From assembly GCA_036397855.1 (NCBI GenBank), contig DASWID010000024.1, positions 1 to 57,355 of the forward strand: a DNA stretch of 57,355 bases, in the 5' to 3' direction. The translations under genes and the position numbers were made by a program. Of the stretch, positions 34,137 through 43,160 are shown piece by piece. How positions within the stretch are numbered: position 1 is the stretch's first letter; the number at the start of each line of letters is the position of its first letter. The notes beneath the pieces were generated by a model. It made no database searches. It saw only the letters and a program-made list of their open reading frames with translations, and was not told the DNA's origin. This stretch comes from Thermodesulfobacteriota bacterium. Lineage in GTDB: Bacteria; Desulfobacterota_D; UBA1144; Nemesobacterales; CSP1-2.

Positions 34137-35519
34137 TTACCACTTAGAAATCTCTTTTTTATTTTCCTTGATCATATTTAAGACATTTTGTTTGGATGTT
34201 CCGCCCAGTGATTTTCTGCTTGCTACCGAGCCCTCTAGATTAAGGAGTTGGAGTAGTTCTTCTTCGATTTTGTTTGAGAATCTTTTCAGCTCGGAGATAG
34301 AGAGTTCAAAAATCTCCTTGCCCTTCTCTTCGGCATACCTGACTATTTCTCCAGTTATCTCATGGGCTTGCCTAAACGGTACCCCCTTTCTGGCTAGGTA
34401 GTCTGCCAGATCTGTTGCAAGAGTGTGCCCTCCCGTGACTGCTTTATTCATATTGTCAGGCTTGAATTTAATATTTCTCATCATCTCTATCATGATTTCA
34501 AGGCAAGATTTAACTGTGTTGACTGTGTTAAACATCGGTTCTTTATCTTCCTGCATGTCTCTATTGTAAGAGAGTGGAAGGCCCTTCATCAACGTGAGGA
34601 CTGCAATAAGGTATCCATATACCCTACCGGTCTTTCCCCTGATCAGCTCTGCAATATCGGGATTTTTTTTCTGAGGCATAATGCTCGAGCCGGTAGTAAA
34701 TTCGTCCCCGAGGTCGATGAAGTCGAATTCCTTGGTAGACCATAGAACAAGTTCCTCCGAGATTCTACTCATGTGCATCATAAGCGAAGACGAGGTTGAA
34801 ATGAATTCAATTATGAAGTCTCTATCACTGACACTGTCGATGCTGTTTCTAGTTATTTCTGGAAATCCAAGGAGCTTAGCCACATAGTGTCTGTCAATTG
34901 GAAAGGATGTTCCAGCGCCCGCACCCACACCGAGAGGCATCACATTTACCCTTTTGCGGCAGTCAATGAGACGACTCCTTTCCCGTCTTAGCATCTCAAA
35001 GTAGGCGAGCAAGTGATGTGAGAGTAATACGGGTTGCGCCCTTTGAAGATGTGTGTAAAGTGGCATGATTACGTCCGGATGTTTTGAAGCCAGGTTCAGT
35101 AAAGTTGTAGAAAGTCTTTTGATCAGATTGAGGATTTCATCTATTTCACCCCTTAAATAAAGGCGCATGTCTAGAGCGATCTGGTCATTCCTGCTTCTTG
35201 CCGTGTGAAGTTTACCGCCAACTTCGCCTATTTTATCAATAAGGCGTTTCTCGATGTTGAGGTGTATGTCTTCGTATTCCCCCCTGAACGGAAATGTGCC
35301 TGTTTCTATTTCCCTTTGAATTTCCTTTAATCCCTTTACTATCCTGTCAGATTCTATTTTTTGAATAATGCCTGTCTTACCAAGCATCTTAGCATGCGCT
35401 ATGCTACCCTCAATATCCTCTCTAAAAAGTATCTTATCTACGTCAATGGAAGCGGAGAATTTCTCAGCTAACTCATGTGTGCTCTTGTTAAATCGGCCCT
35501 GCCATGGTTTCTTAATCAA
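34137..35519 (-). CDS. argH: argininosuccinate lyase
   Basis: ArgH splits argininosuccinate into arginine and fumarate, the last step of arginine synthesis, as a homotetramer in the cytoplasm. The 460-residue length is typical. The family signature GSSIMPQKKNPD is at about residues 281-292, with the serine of the mobile catalytic loop. Also visible are HTARSRNDQIALD (about 101-113), YTHLQRAQPVLLSHHL (about 155-170) and the N-terminal PWQGRFNKSTHE. No other arg gene is in the window. On the minus strand, downstream of the symporter gene by about 280 bases; downstream of argH lies a palindromic repeat. Confidence 0.98.
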   Translation of the reverse strand: MIKKPWQGRFNKSTHELAEKFSASIDVDKILFREDIEGSIAHAKMLGKTGIIQKIESDRIVKGLKEIQREIETGTFPFRGEYEDIHLNIEKRLIDKIGEVGGKLHTARSRNDQIALDMRLYLRGEIDEILNLIKRLSTTLLNLASKHPDVIMPLYTHLQRAQPVLLSHHLLAYFEMLRRERSRLIDCRKRVNVMPLGVGAGAGTSFPIDRHYVAKLLGFPEITRNSIDSVSDRDFIIEFISTSSSLMMHMSRISEELVLWSTKEFDFIDLGDEFTTGSSIMPQKKNPDIAELIRGKTGRVYGYLIAVLTLMKGLPLSYNRDMQEDKEPMFNTVNTVKSCLEIMIEMMRNIKFKPDNMNKAVTGGHTLATDLADYLARKGVPFRQAHEITGEIVRYAEEKGKEIFELSISELKRFSNKIEEELLQLLNLEGSVASRKSLGGTSKQNVLNMIKENKKEISKW

Positions 35520-35799
35520 ATTCGACTCCTCGATTCTGAGCTTTCAATATGTATCGGGATGTTAGGATAAACAAACAAACCCCATTCATCAATAAATTTC
35601 TGTGCTTATTGATTTTACCTAGCCCGGCTCAATCCTTTCTTCAGTGCCATAAATAAGCCCAACAATAAGTGTAAGTAGTCCTCCAAGTTGCTCTGTTATT
35701 ACTAGCTGATCGGTTAGAGAATAAACAAATTCTTTTAGGTCAAGAGGAACTCAAGATTATTTTTTAACATACAACCTAATGGAATGGAAGAACTATTTG
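35520..35799. other. spacer with an orphan minus-strand frame
   Basis: On the minus strand, about 35619-35750, a start-less open frame ends LGGLLTLIVGLIYGTEERIEPG. It has a hydrophobic helix but no start codon and no ribosome site, so it is probably the tail of a lost gene. No RNA gene seen. Confidence 0.3.
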
Positions 35800-37047
35800 T
35801 CACGTGAGCTCTAGCGAAACCTTTTCATCTGCAATTTCTTTTGTCTCGAATCGGTCTAATACTGCGGCTCCCACGCAGTCTCCCCATACATTGATCGTGG
35901 TCCTGAAACGATCCAGTAGCCAATCTATGGATAATATCAGTCCTATACCCTCAAGCGGTAATCCCACGGCCTGAAGGACCAGCACCATAGTGACGAGACC
36001 AGCCTCGGGTATGCCAGCTGCTCCAATAGAAGCGAGCGAAGCAGTAATAAAAACCACGATCAGCTTATCCAGGCCGAGATGGATGCCGTAGCTCTGGGCT
36101 ATGAATATTGCGGCAACAGCCTCGTATAGAGCGGTACCATCCATATTTATAGTCGCCCCAAGTGGTAATACGAATCGACAAACCTTTGGTGACACCTTGG
36201 CTTCGTCTATTGCTCCTGCCATTGTGAGTGGTAGTGTCGCTGAAGAAGAGGCAGTCGCAAATGCAGTTAAAAGGGCTTTACTCAGGCTTGATAAATAATC
36301 TATTGGATTCCTTCTTGACAGAACATAAAGAATCAATGGGAGAACAACAAAACCATGGATAAATAATCCGAGAAGAACGCACCCTACATATTTGCCGAGC
36401 TGCAGAGCGAGATTCATGACCTCGCTCCCACCCCCTGCCAATCCTAACCTGTTCGCTATGAGTCCAAATACACCTATCGGGGTGAAAATTAGTAGCCAGT
36501 GAACTATCTTCATTACAGCTCTATCGATTAAGCTAAAAATTTCTATAATCAATTTGTTTTCTTTTCCGAGTGTCGCAAAGGCTACGCCGAACAGGATAGA
36601 GGCTATAATCAGTGGAAGTATTTGAAATTTCGCTGCGGACTCAAAAAGGTTTGGAGATATCAAATCCTTAAGTAGGTCGACAAACGTGATCCCTTCTTTT
36701 CCTCTAATTATCTCCGGGATTGCACCTTTAAAGACGCCGCTTCCTAGACCGGGCTGTATAATGGTGACAATGAGAATTCCTATGAAGACGGCTATAGCTG
36801 TTGTAGTGAGATAGTAAATTAGCGTTTTTATACCCAGTGAGCCAATGTTTCCAGCTTTCATTATACTCAGCGTTATTGAAACAATTATTAAAGGAAGAAC
36901 GATCATTTTTAATGCGTTTAGAAAGATTGCGCCGAGAAATCCCGAGTTTACACCTAATTCAGGGAAGAGTGAACCTACAAATACTCCGAGAAATGCACCA
37001 ATCAGTATGCCAATTATGTGATTGTAATGTCTAAGAAGTCTTTTCAT
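35800..37047 (-). CDS. dicarboxylate/amino acid:cation symporter (DAACS family)
   Basis: A 415-residue transporter of the GltP/DctA/GltT family that imports glutamate, aspartate or C4-dicarboxylates with protons or sodium. The fold's signature parts are visible: the serine-rich hairpin TAFATASSSATLPL (about 272-285) and the unwound helix LPLGATINMDGTALYEA (about 304-320) that bind substrate and cation, then GIPEAGLVTMVLVLQAVGLP (hairpin 2). N-terminal GAFLGVFVGSLFPE is usual. Eight helices plus two re-entrant loops are expected in the inner membrane. Ion choice and substrate cannot be settled. No dctB/dctD regulators nearby. Confidence 0.93.
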   Translation of the reverse strand: MKRLLRHYNHIIGILIGAFLGVFVGSLFPELGVNSGFLGAIFLNALKMIVLPLIIVSITLSIMKAGNIGSLGIKTLIYYLTTTAIAVFIGILIVTIIQPGLGSGVFKGAIPEIIRGKEGITFVDLLKDLISPNLFESAAKFQILPLIIASILFGVAFATLGKENKLIIEIFSLIDRAVMKIVHWLLIFTPIGVFGLIANRLGLAGGGSEVMNLALQLGKYVGCVLLGLFIHGFVVLPLILYVLSRRNPIDYLSSLSKALLTAFATASSSATLPLTMAGAIDEAKVSPKVCRFVLPLGATINMDGTALYEAVAAIFIAQSYGIHLGLDKLIVVFITASLASIGAAGIPEAGLVTMVLVLQAVGLPLEGIGLILSIDWLLDRFRTTINVWGDCVGAAVLDRFETKEIADEKVSLELT

Positions 37048-37604
37048 TCCTAAAAAATTTTCTACTACGTATGCTTAAGTTTCGATCTACTAAATTTTTT
37101 TCAGTTTTTTTATTAACGAAAAGTCCGTTTAACTGACAAATTTCCTATAGCTTGCTACAGGCCTTCCGGTGCGAGCACTTCGCTAACCTGTACTGGCCGT
37201 TCGACTTTTCTCAGCGCTCCTCGCAATTGTAGATGTTATTTATTTCGTTGACAAGCTTCTTTGCAATTTCATTAATATTTCTATTTTTATTAAACATTTT
37301 CGGAATTGAAGGGTTTTGATTGGTCTTCCAAAAATTGCGTTAAGAAAATCAAAAGCGAAGACGTCCAAAAAATTTACGGGTTGCGGTTGAATTAAATTTT
37401 TTAGTCGGAGTGTATGATTTTTAGCAAATTTTTGGGTAGCCTTGATTTTTGCTTCTTTGTATCAAGACAAAGAAGTCAGAAAAAAGGGTGAGATATAGGA
37501 AGAAATTGCTTTTAAAGGTTACGTCGTCGAAATATCTAACATCTACAGCAATGACTGAAGGGACTGTTTGTTTATTTGCTGATGCCATGCAGCTTGGTCC
37601 AGGG
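37048..37604. other. 557-base gap with short repeats
   Basis: No gene recognised. Contains TAGCTTGCTACAGG (from about 37148), which matches the complement of sequence at about 39708, a short dispersed palindrome. Also GCGAGCACTTCGC-type small hairpins near 37171. The rest is AT-rich. Confidence 0.45.
37452..37475. repeat. perfect 9-bp hairpin, CTTCTTTGT/ACAAAGAAG
   Basis: CTTCTTTGT and ACAAAGAAG surround ATCAAG. The sequence is reminiscent of the dispersed TTGCTTCTTTGTxTCAAGACAAAGAAG hairpin seen in several bacterial groups. It lies 130 bases beyond the stop of the lipoprotein gene on the minus strand; no T run. Confidence 0.6.
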
Positions 37605-38345
37605 TTATTCATTAGATTTCTTTTCATCGGCGACAAGACTCAAAGACATTGTTAGCCCGTTGAAATTATATTCGGTCTTCTCGAGCGTCTCGTTATTGTC
37701 TCGAAAAGAAAATGTCATCTTCAGATCAAATTGATCATTTTCTTTAGCCATATCACTTTTTTTAAGGTTATACAGGTACGTCAACGTTTCAGTCTGATCG
37801 GTTGTTTCATCTTTATAAGGTTCTCCCAATACCGAAATGATATATCTCTTCTTGGGTATCTCATCCGAATTGCTTCCCTTAAACTCTGTACCGGCAGTAC
37901 GAGTGGATTTGCTTATCTCAGATTTTCCCATAGATCCTAACATCTTAATGAGCAGGGGTTTGGATAGGTTTTTGAGAAAACGTTCTGGGAATGTCATCTC
38001 AACTAGTTTGTCATCACGCAAATAAAATAGCATAGGGATGTCATAATTGACCTTGTCAGTATCCTCATCTAAATACTGTTTTTCGAGTACATAAACCCAA
38101 TTCTCCCCGTTTTCGGTTTGTTCGGTGGATAGGGGATCATTTTTCATAAGCCATATGATGTCGTCGGAAAGGAGAACTGGATTCTTGAAAACAAATTTTA
38201 GACCATTTTGGTCGTTTAGCTCAAAATTATTTTCAAAATCATTTAGCTGTCTCTTTACCTGTAAGAGCCTAAGATAAACGCATCCAGTCGATGAGACAAT
38301 GAATAATATAAATATAATCGAAATTCTCTTATCTATTAATTTCAT
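37605..38345 (-). CDS. lipoprotein of unknown function
   Basis: The 246-residue product starts with a lipoprotein signal: MKLIDKRISIIFILFIVSSTGC, with the cysteine at position 22 in lipobox SSTGC. The mature part has mixed charged strands and helices without cysteines (FELNDQNGLKFVFKNPVLLSDD, FYLRDDKLVEMTFPERFL, GEPYKDETTDQTETLTYLYNL), possibly a beta-rich membrane-attached domain. No family recognised. The protein would be anchored to the inner leaflet of the outer membrane or the outer face of the inner membrane. On the minus strand it follows purC by 85 bases, so co-transcription is possible; function does not follow from that. Confidence 0.75.
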   Translation of the reverse strand: MKLIDKRISIIFILFIVSSTGCVYLRLLQVKRQLNDFENNFELNDQNGLKFVFKNPVLLSDDIIWLMKNDPLSTEQTENGENWVYVLEKQYLDEDTDKVNYDIPMLFYLRDDKLVEMTFPERFLKNLSKPLLIKMLGSMGKSEISKSTRTAGTEFKGSNSDEIPKKRYIISVLGEPYKDETTDQTETLTYLYNLKKSDMAKENDQFDLKMTFSFRDNNETLEKTEYNFNGLTMSLSLVADEKKSNE

Positions 38346-38430
38346 TTATTCATTTAAGAGGCCCTGATTTTTTGACGTAACATTAAAGATTATGTCTTAA
38401 AACATTAATTAACATTATTAATATATTCTT

Positions 38431-39324
38431 TTAGCTAATAATCTTTTGTAAAGCTTCTAGATATTTTTCTCTTGTTTTTTCAACGATCTCCGGCGGAAGA
38501 ACAGGGGCAGGGGGTTTTTTATTCCATCCTATGGAGTTTAGATAGTCCCGCACAAACTGTTTATCGAAGCTCTTCTGAGGCCTCCCGGGAGAGTATTCGT
38601 CTTTTGGCCAAAATCTGGAAGAGTCCGGAGTCAGTATTTCATCTATTAGAATGACATCTCCGCTTATCTCCTCTATGCCAAATTCAAACTTTGTATCCGC
38701 GATAATTATCCCTTTTTCTTCTGCCAGTTTGTTGCCAAACTCGTAAAGAGTTATGCTGATCTCCTTCAAATAATCGGCTAAATCTTTTCCGATCATTCCT
38801 GCCATCCTCTCGAATGTGATGTTTTCATCATGCTGTCCTCCCTCCGCCTTGGTAGCCGGCGTAAAAATAGGCCTGCCCAGTTTTGAAGATTCGACGAGGC
38901 CCGAGTCTAAAACAATCCCACAGACTGAGCCATTTTGTAGATAATCCTTCCATCCCGAACCGGATAGATAACCGCGCACAACACACTCTACTGGAAGTGG
39001 TTTAGCTTTTTTAACCAACATGCTCCTTCCCTCAACGGACTTTCTATGTTTATGAATGACTTTCGGGAAATCCTCGACACTTGTGGATAAAAGGTGATTT
39101 TGGATGATGTTAGTTGTTTTATCAAACCAGTATTTGGAGATTTGAGTTAGGATCTTACCCTTGTCGGGTATTCCGTTGGGCAGCACAACGTCAAATGCGG
39201 AGATTCGATCGGTAGCAACAATAAGGAGTTTGTCTCCAAAGTCGTATATATCCCTTACTTTACCCCTTTTGGCTGGGGCAATTTCCTTAAACTCTGTTGT
39301 AAGTATTGCTCCGGTATATTTCAT
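38431..39324 (-). CDS. purC: SAICAR synthetase
   Basis: PurC joins aspartate to CAIR with ATP in step eight of purine synthesis. The length of 297 residues is that of the longer (yeast ADE1-like) group rather than the ~237-residue E. coli type. Visible are [27 protein letters not shown] (N-terminal ATP-binding part, about 19-45), [18 protein letters not shown] (about 107-124), [17 protein letters not shown] (about 156-172) and the [13 protein letters not shown] aspartate-containing motif (about 227-239). No other pur gene is adjacent. A 614-base stretch with repeats and tRNA-Val separates it from thrS. Confidence 0.97.
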   Translation of the reverse strand: MKYTGAILTTEFKEIAPAKRGKVRDIYDFGDKLLIVATDRISAFDVVLPNGIPDKGKILTQISKYWFDKTTNIIQNHLLSTSVEDFPKVIHKHRKSVEGRSMLVKKAKPLPVECVVRGYLSGSGWKDYLQNGSVCGIVLDSGLVESSKLGRPIFTPATKAEGGQHDENITFERMAGMIGKDLADYLKEISITLYEFGNKLAEEKGIIIADTKFEFGIEEISGDVILIDEILTPDSSRFWPKDEYSPGRPQKSFDKQFVRDYLNSIGWNKKPPAPVLPPEIVEKTREKYLEALQKIIS

Positions 39325-39527
39325 CGTTGAGGGCTTTGCTTTAAATGAATTTTGAACGTCGAATGATGCTAAAGTAATCTAAAGGATATCTTTAGTCTTA
39401 ACAATACCGGATAAAATATCTTAAGAATCCACTACTTAAGTGTTCGGCTTCCTTGAGATATGTATTTTATCTAAGTAAAATTAAGCCAAGCTGCAGGGTA
39501 TGGGTACATAAACGAACAGTCTCTTCA

Positions 39528-39672
39528 GTCATTGCGATGAGCCCTGATCCTGAGTTTATCGAAGGATCGAAGGAGACGAAGCAATCTAAAACGGGAAAGA
39601 AAGTATGAGATTGCTTCAATTTCGGAGTTTATCCTGAGTACATCGAAGGACAAATTTCGCGATGACGGCACG
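39528..39672. repeat. GTCATTGCGA-type composite inverted repeat
   Basis: Left half GTCATTGCGATGAG...GAAGCAATCT and right half GAGATTGCTTC...CGCGATGAC are inverted relative to each other. Each half contains a copy of TCCTGAGTxxATCGAAGGA. This is the common GTCATTGCGAGxxxGAAGCAATC intergenic repeat of many bacterial genomes. A CCTTCGACGATGCTCAGGAC variant also occurs at 50128-50148. Confidence 0.7.
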
Positions 39673-39746
39673 ACGGTCGGTTTGGTGTCAATGACAGTGG
39701 AAACCTTGTAGCAAGCTACAGTGACTTCACGAGTTAAATCGGGCAT

Positions 39747-39821
39747 GAGCGCGTAGCTCAGGGGGAGAGCGCTTGCTTGACGCGCAAGAGGTCGCAGGTT
39801 CAAATCCTGCCGCGCTCACCA
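39747..39821 (+). tRNA. tRNA-Val (GAC)
   Basis: Acceptor arms GAGCGCG and CGCGCTC pair completely, followed by A and an encoded CCA. The anticodon stem CTTGC/GCAAG encloses TTGACGC, giving anticodon GAC for GTC/GTT valine codons. T arm GGTTCAAATCC. The final A of CCA is also the first base of the heptanucleotide repeat. Confidence 0.96.
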
Positions 39822-39932
39822 TGCACGATGCATGATACAAGATGCACGATGCACGATACATGATGCATGATACAAGATGCACGATTCATGATAAAAATCT
39901 TTTTTTTATCGTGTATCCTGGATCCTGCATCC
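39821..39932 (+). repeat. heptanucleotide tandem and inverted repeat, copy 1
   Basis: Ten head-to-tail seven-base units of pattern AT[G/A/T]CA[C/T/A]G (ATGCACG, ATGCATG, ATACAAG and variants) run from the tRNA-Val end to 39890. After an A/T-rich turn (39891-39907), three or more units in the opposite sense follow (ATCGTGT, ATCCTGG, ATCCTGC), so the whole can fold into a long imperfect hairpin. It ends seven bases before the thrS start. Confidence 0.8.
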
Positions 39933-39938
39933 TTTTGA

Positions 39939-41879
39939 ATGGACATGAGTGAGTTAAGAGTAACACTCCCGGATGGAGAGGCTAAGGCCTTTCCGAAAGG
40001 GATAACTGTAGGAGAAATATTCAAGTCTCTTGGAATCGGAGATAGCGTGATAGGTGCGAAGGTAAATGGCAAGCTGGTTGATTTTTGGTTTAATCTAGAA
40101 CGCGATTCAACGGTAGAGCCGGTGAAGATTGATTCTCCGAATGGACTTGATCTTATAAGACATACGGCTGCGCATGTCATGGCAGAGGCTGTGCAGGATC
40201 TCTTCCCCGAGGCAAAGGTAACAATAGGACCTGTCATTGAAAATGGTTTTTATTATGATTTCGATTATAAGAGGGGGTTTACTCCAGAGGATCTAGAAAA
40301 GATTGAATTGAGGATGAAGGAGATTGCAGAAGAGAAGAAGCCCCTGATCAAAAAGACGGTGTCTAGGAATGAGGCCTTGAGGATCTTTAGCGAAGACGGA
40401 GAGCATTATAAGATTGAAATATTAAACGAGTTGCCTCCCGATGAGAAAATCAGCATTTACGAGCAAGGTAATTGGTATGATCTATGTCGGGGTCCACACG
40501 CTCCCTCCACGGAGCATGTGAAGGTCTTTAAACTCTTGAGCGTAGCCGGGGCTTACTGGCGCGGTGATGAAAAAAACCAAATGCTTCAGAGGATATATGG
40601 AACGGCATTCTCAAAAGAGAGGGATCTTAAGGATTATTTAGAGAAAATTGAAGAGGCGAAAAAGCGAGATCACAGGAAACTTGGAAAGGAGTTGGATCTG
40701 TTCAGTATACAAGATGATATAGGTCCTGGGCTGGTTCTCTGGCATCCAAATGGGGCGAGGATCAGGCGCGTTATCGAGGATCTCTGGAGGGCTGAGCATG
40801 AGCGCTTTGGTTATGAGATATTATTTACACCCCATGTAGCCAGACTCGACCTGTGGGAAAAAAGTGGACACCTGGAATTTTATAAGGAGTTTATGTATTC
40901 ACCCATGGAGGTAGAAAATTCGGAATATCAGATAAAACCCATGACTTGCCCGTTTCATATTATGATTTATAAATCTGGGGTCAGGAGCTATAGAGACCTC
41001 CCCCTACGATGGGCCGAGATTGGCACGGTATATAGATATGAACGCTCTGGAGTCTTGCATGGGCTTTTAAGGGTCAGGGGCTTTTCTCAGGATGATGCAC
41101 ACATATTTTGCACGCCCGAGCAGATAGAGGATGAGGTCTTGGGAGTTCTCAATCTAATTATGTCATTCCTCAAAACTTTTGGTTTTGATGACTTTAAGGT
41201 TTTTCTTTCCACCCGTCCGGATAAGTTTGTCGGGAGCGAGCATAATTGGGACAGAGCTATATTGGCTCTTAAGAATGCACTTGAAAGGAAAGGGCTAGAG
41301 TATGAGTTGGACGAGGGAGGGGGCGCTTTTTACGGACCAAAGATTGACATAAAGATAAAGGACGTTATCGATAGGTCTTGGCAGTGCTCTACGGTTCAGG
41401 TAGATTTTAACCTGCCTGAAAGATTTAATATGAATTTTATAGGGGTTGACAATACGCGACATTCGCCGATAATGATTCACCGTGCCATATTGGGCTCGTT
41501 CGAAAGATTTTTCGGGATACTTGTAGAACATTATGGTGGCGCTTTTCCTTTATGGTTGAGCCCTATTCAGGTAAGGGTGGCGACAGTAGGGGAGGAGCAG
41601 ACTCCATATGCCGAGAGTATATATGATACATTGCGCGAGCGTAGGATCCGGGTTGATAGGGACTTTAGGAATGAAAAGCTTGGTTTGAAGGTTAGGGAAG
41701 CGCAACTCATGAAAATTCCCTACCTGTTGGTGATTGGAAAAAATGAAGTTGAAAGCACGACATTGACGCCTAGGAAGAGGGGAGGGGAAAATCTATCTTC
41801 GATGAGTTTGGAAGCCTTTTTAGAGTTAATCGCTAAAGAAAATGACCCGCACCGTTGGAGGGAGGTAGAGCAAAAATAG
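39939..41879 (+). CDS. thrS: threonyl-tRNA synthetase
   Basis: ThrRS charges tRNA-Thr and edits mischarged serine. The 646 residues contain the N-terminal TGS domain (about 3-65), the editing domain with the HTAAHVMAEAVQ zinc-site helix (about 70-82; the partner HxxxC region is represented by YDLCRGPHAPST), and the class II catalytic core with MTCPFHIMIYKSGVRSYRDLPLRWAEIGTVYRYE (motif 2 region, about 332-365) and the anticodon-binding domain at the end. Start ATG at 39939, or ATG two codons later; there is no clear ribosome site, as the heptanucleotide repeat runs to within seven bases. First gene of the thrS-infC-rpmI-rplT operon. Confidence 0.98.
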   Translation: MDMSELRVTLPDGEAKAFPKGITVGEIFKSLGIGDSVIGAKVNGKLVDFWFNLERDSTVEPVKIDSPNGLDLIRHTAAHVMAEAVQDLFPEAKVTIGPVIENGFYYDFDYKRGFTPEDLEKIELRMKEIAEEKKPLIKKTVSRNEALRIFSEDGEHYKIEILNELPPDEKISIYEQGNWYDLCRGPHAPSTEHVKVFKLLSVAGAYWRGDEKNQMLQRIYGTAFSKERDLKDYLEKIEEAKKRDHRKLGKELDLFSIQDDIGPGLVLWHPNGARIRRVIEDLWRAEHERFGYEILFTPHVARLDLWEKSGHLEFYKEFMYSPMEVENSEYQIKPMTCPFHIMIYKSGVRSYRDLPLRWAEIGTVYRYERSGVLHGLLRVRGFSQDDAHIFCTPEQIEDEVLGVLNLIMSFLKTFGFDDFKVFLSTRPDKFVGSEHNWDRAILALKNALERKGLEYELDEGGGAFYGPKIDIKIKDVIDRSWQCSTVQVDFNLPERFNMNFIGVDNTRHSPIMIHRAILGSFERFFGILVEHYGGAFPLWLSPIQVRVATVGEEQTPYAESIYDTLRERRIRVDRDFRNEKLGLKVREAQLMKIPYLLVIGKNEVESTTLTPRKRGGENLSSMSLEAFLELIAKENDPHRWREVEQK

Positions 41880-42418
41880 CAAGGGAACCTGAGATTCGGG
41901 TAAATCAAAGGATTAGAGCTAGAGAGGTCAGGGTCATCTCATCAGAAGGTAAACAGTTAGGTGTGTTACCAATTCATGAGGCATTGCTGAAAGCTCAGGA
42001 GGAGGGTGTAGACCTAGTGGAAGTTGCTGCAAATGCGAATCCGCCTGTTTGCAGGTTAATGGATTTTGGCAAATACAAATATGAGCTAAAAAAGCAGGCC
42101 AGCGCTAAGAAGCAAAAGGCCCATCCTCTGAAGGAGGTTAAATTTCGGCCTCATATTGGTAAGCACGACCTCGATGTAAAGATAAATCGCATATGTGAAT
42201 TTTTGGAAGAGGGGAACAAAACGAAAATCAGGATATTTTTCAGGGGTAGAGAGATTGTACATCCAGAAATCGGCAAAGAGCTTGCCGACAGGATTCTTGA
42301 GCGTGTATCTTCTATGGGAGCAATAGATTATCCTCCTAGGCTTGAGGGCAAGAGCCTTATTATGGTTCTGTCTCCAAAGAAGAAACCAAAAGCAGGAAAG
42401 GACAATGGCAAAAATTAA
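41876..42418 (+). CDS. infC: translation initiation factor IF-3, ATA start
   Basis: IF-3 binds the 30S subunit, checks start codons and prevents early subunit joining. The protein (about 180 residues) has IAREPEIRVNQRIRAREVRVI at the N-terminus, VDLVEVAANANPPVCRLMDFGKYKYE at the linker and the C-domain PHIGKHDLDVKINRI. No ATG, GTG or TTG gives the usual N-terminus; the only upstream in-frame start is a TTG seven codons earlier with no ribosome site. GGAGGT at 41861-41866 is correctly placed for the ATA at 41876. Near-cognate starts are a known feature of infC autoregulation. The ATA overlaps the thrS stop (ATAG). Confidence 0.9.
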   Translation: MAREPEIRVNQRIRAREVRVISSEGKQLGVLPIHEALLKAQEEGVDLVEVAANANPPVCRLMDFGKYKYELKKQASAKKQKAHPLKEVKFRPHIGKHDLDVKINRICEFLEEGNKTKIRIFFRGREIVHPEIGKELADRILERVSSMGAIDYPPRLEGKSLIMVLSPKKKPKAGKDNGKN

Positions 42419-42608
42419 AGTAAAGACAAATAAGGGAGCCGCAAAAAGGTTTAAGGTTACCGCCAGCGGCAAGGTAATGAGAAATCGCAGCGGAAAAAGT
42501 CATCTTAACGTTAAGAAGAGCAGAAAACGAAAAAGGAGGTTAATCTCTCCAGATTATATTGAAGGGGTTGCGGCAAAGAGGATAAAGAAAATAATACCTT
42601 ATCTCTAG
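42405..42608 (+). CDS. rpmI: 50S ribosomal protein L35
   Basis: L35 is a small basic 50S protein. The 67 residues MAKIKVKTNKGAAKRF through KRIKKIIPYL match the family over the whole length. The ATG lies inside the end of infC (overlap of 14 bases), with AGGAAAGGA as ribosome site, so the gene is translated in a coupled way. Middle gene of the classical infC-rpmI-rplT block; in other bacteria L20 represses this operon by binding its leader. Confidence 0.96.
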   Translation: MAKIKVKTNKGAAKRFKVTASGKVMRNRSGKSHLNVKKSRKRKRRLISPDYIEGVAAKRIKKIIPYL

Positions 42609-42610
42609 CT

Positions 42611-42706
42611 ACACGATCCACGATGCATGATGCAAGATTCACGATGCGGAAAAAAATAGGTTTTTATCATGGATCATGTATCGTGCATCCTGCATCTTGT
42701 ATTGAG
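42611..42706 (+). repeat. heptanucleotide tandem and inverted repeat, copy 2
   Basis: Four complete seven-base units (ATCCACG, ATGCATG, ATGCAAG, ATTCACG), preceded by a partial ACACG, are followed by a turn (GAAAAAAATAGGTTTTT) and five opposite units (ATCATGG, ATCATGT, ATCGTGC, ATCCTGC, ATCTTGT). The unit arms pair imperfectly to form a long hairpin between rpmI and rplT. Same family as 39821. Confidence 0.8.
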
Positions 42707-42729
42707 ATAAGGCTGAAGGAGAAGGAGTA

Positions 42730-43083
42730 ATGAGAGTTAAACGATCAGTTGCTTCCAGGAAGAGAAGAAAGAAGATTTTGAAGCTCGCAAAGGGTTATTG
42801 GGGGAATAGGGGGACAAATTTAAGAAACGCGAAAGAGACCCTGCTCCGTGCACTGGCGTACTCATATAGAGACAGGCGTCGGAGGAAGAGGGATTTTAGA
42901 AGGCTATGGATTTTGAGAATAAACGCTGCGTCGAGGCCATTTGGCATTTCATATAGCACGCTAGTCGGTGGATTATCTAAGGCTGGTATCGAGATAGACA
43001 GAAAAAACCTGGCCGACCTGGCTGTGAGGGATCCAGAGGGTTTTAAAGCAGTTGTAGATATAGCTAAGTCGAATCTTAATTAA
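42730..43083 (+). CDS. rplT: 50S ribosomal protein L20
   Basis: L20 is an early-assembly protein of the large subunit and the autogenous repressor of the infC-rpmI-rplT operon in well-studied bacteria. The 117 residues [52 protein letters not shown] and the C-terminal globular part are canonical. A strong ribosome binding site GAAGGAGAAGGAG precedes the ATG. The gene is separated from rpmI by the folded heptanucleotide repeat, which is unusual, since these two genes are mostly close neighbours. It ends the operon before a repeat-filled intergenic stretch. Confidence 0.97.
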   Translation: MRVKRSVASRKRRKKILKLAKGYWGNRGTNLRNAKETLLRALAYSYRDRRRRKRDFRRLWILRINAASRPFGISYSTLVGGLSKAGIEIDRKNLADLAVRDPEGFKAVVDIAKSNLN

Positions 43084-43096
43084 ATTCTCTCCACAC

Positions 43097-43160
43097 GGGT
43101 AGCTCACCAGTCTTGCTGGTGGGATGATCGATTGTCACGAGCAAGACTCGTGACCTACCC
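43097..43160 (+). repeat. 64-nt closed two-hairpin element, copy 1
   Basis: The outer arms GGGTAG and CTACCC pair. Inside are two hairpins: CACCAG/CTGGTG with loop TCTTG, and GTCACGAG/CTCGTGAC with loop CAAGA. The two five-base loops are exactly complementary. The same 64-base layout recurs at 57235. A partial copy (GGGTAGCTCACCAGC) is at about 43217. Confidence 0.75.

Noticed and set aside
34425-34745. Plus-strand 106-codon frame inside argH
   Set aside because: Antisense shadow of a strongly conserved gene with no start signal.
39821-39932. Possible CRISPR array
   Set aside because: Units are only seven bases with no spacers, and reverse sense follows; no cas gene is present.
39672-39938. 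T-box leader of thrS
   Set aside because: No specifier-loop layout or T-box antiterminator; the space is filled by tRNA-Val and the heptanucleotide repeat.
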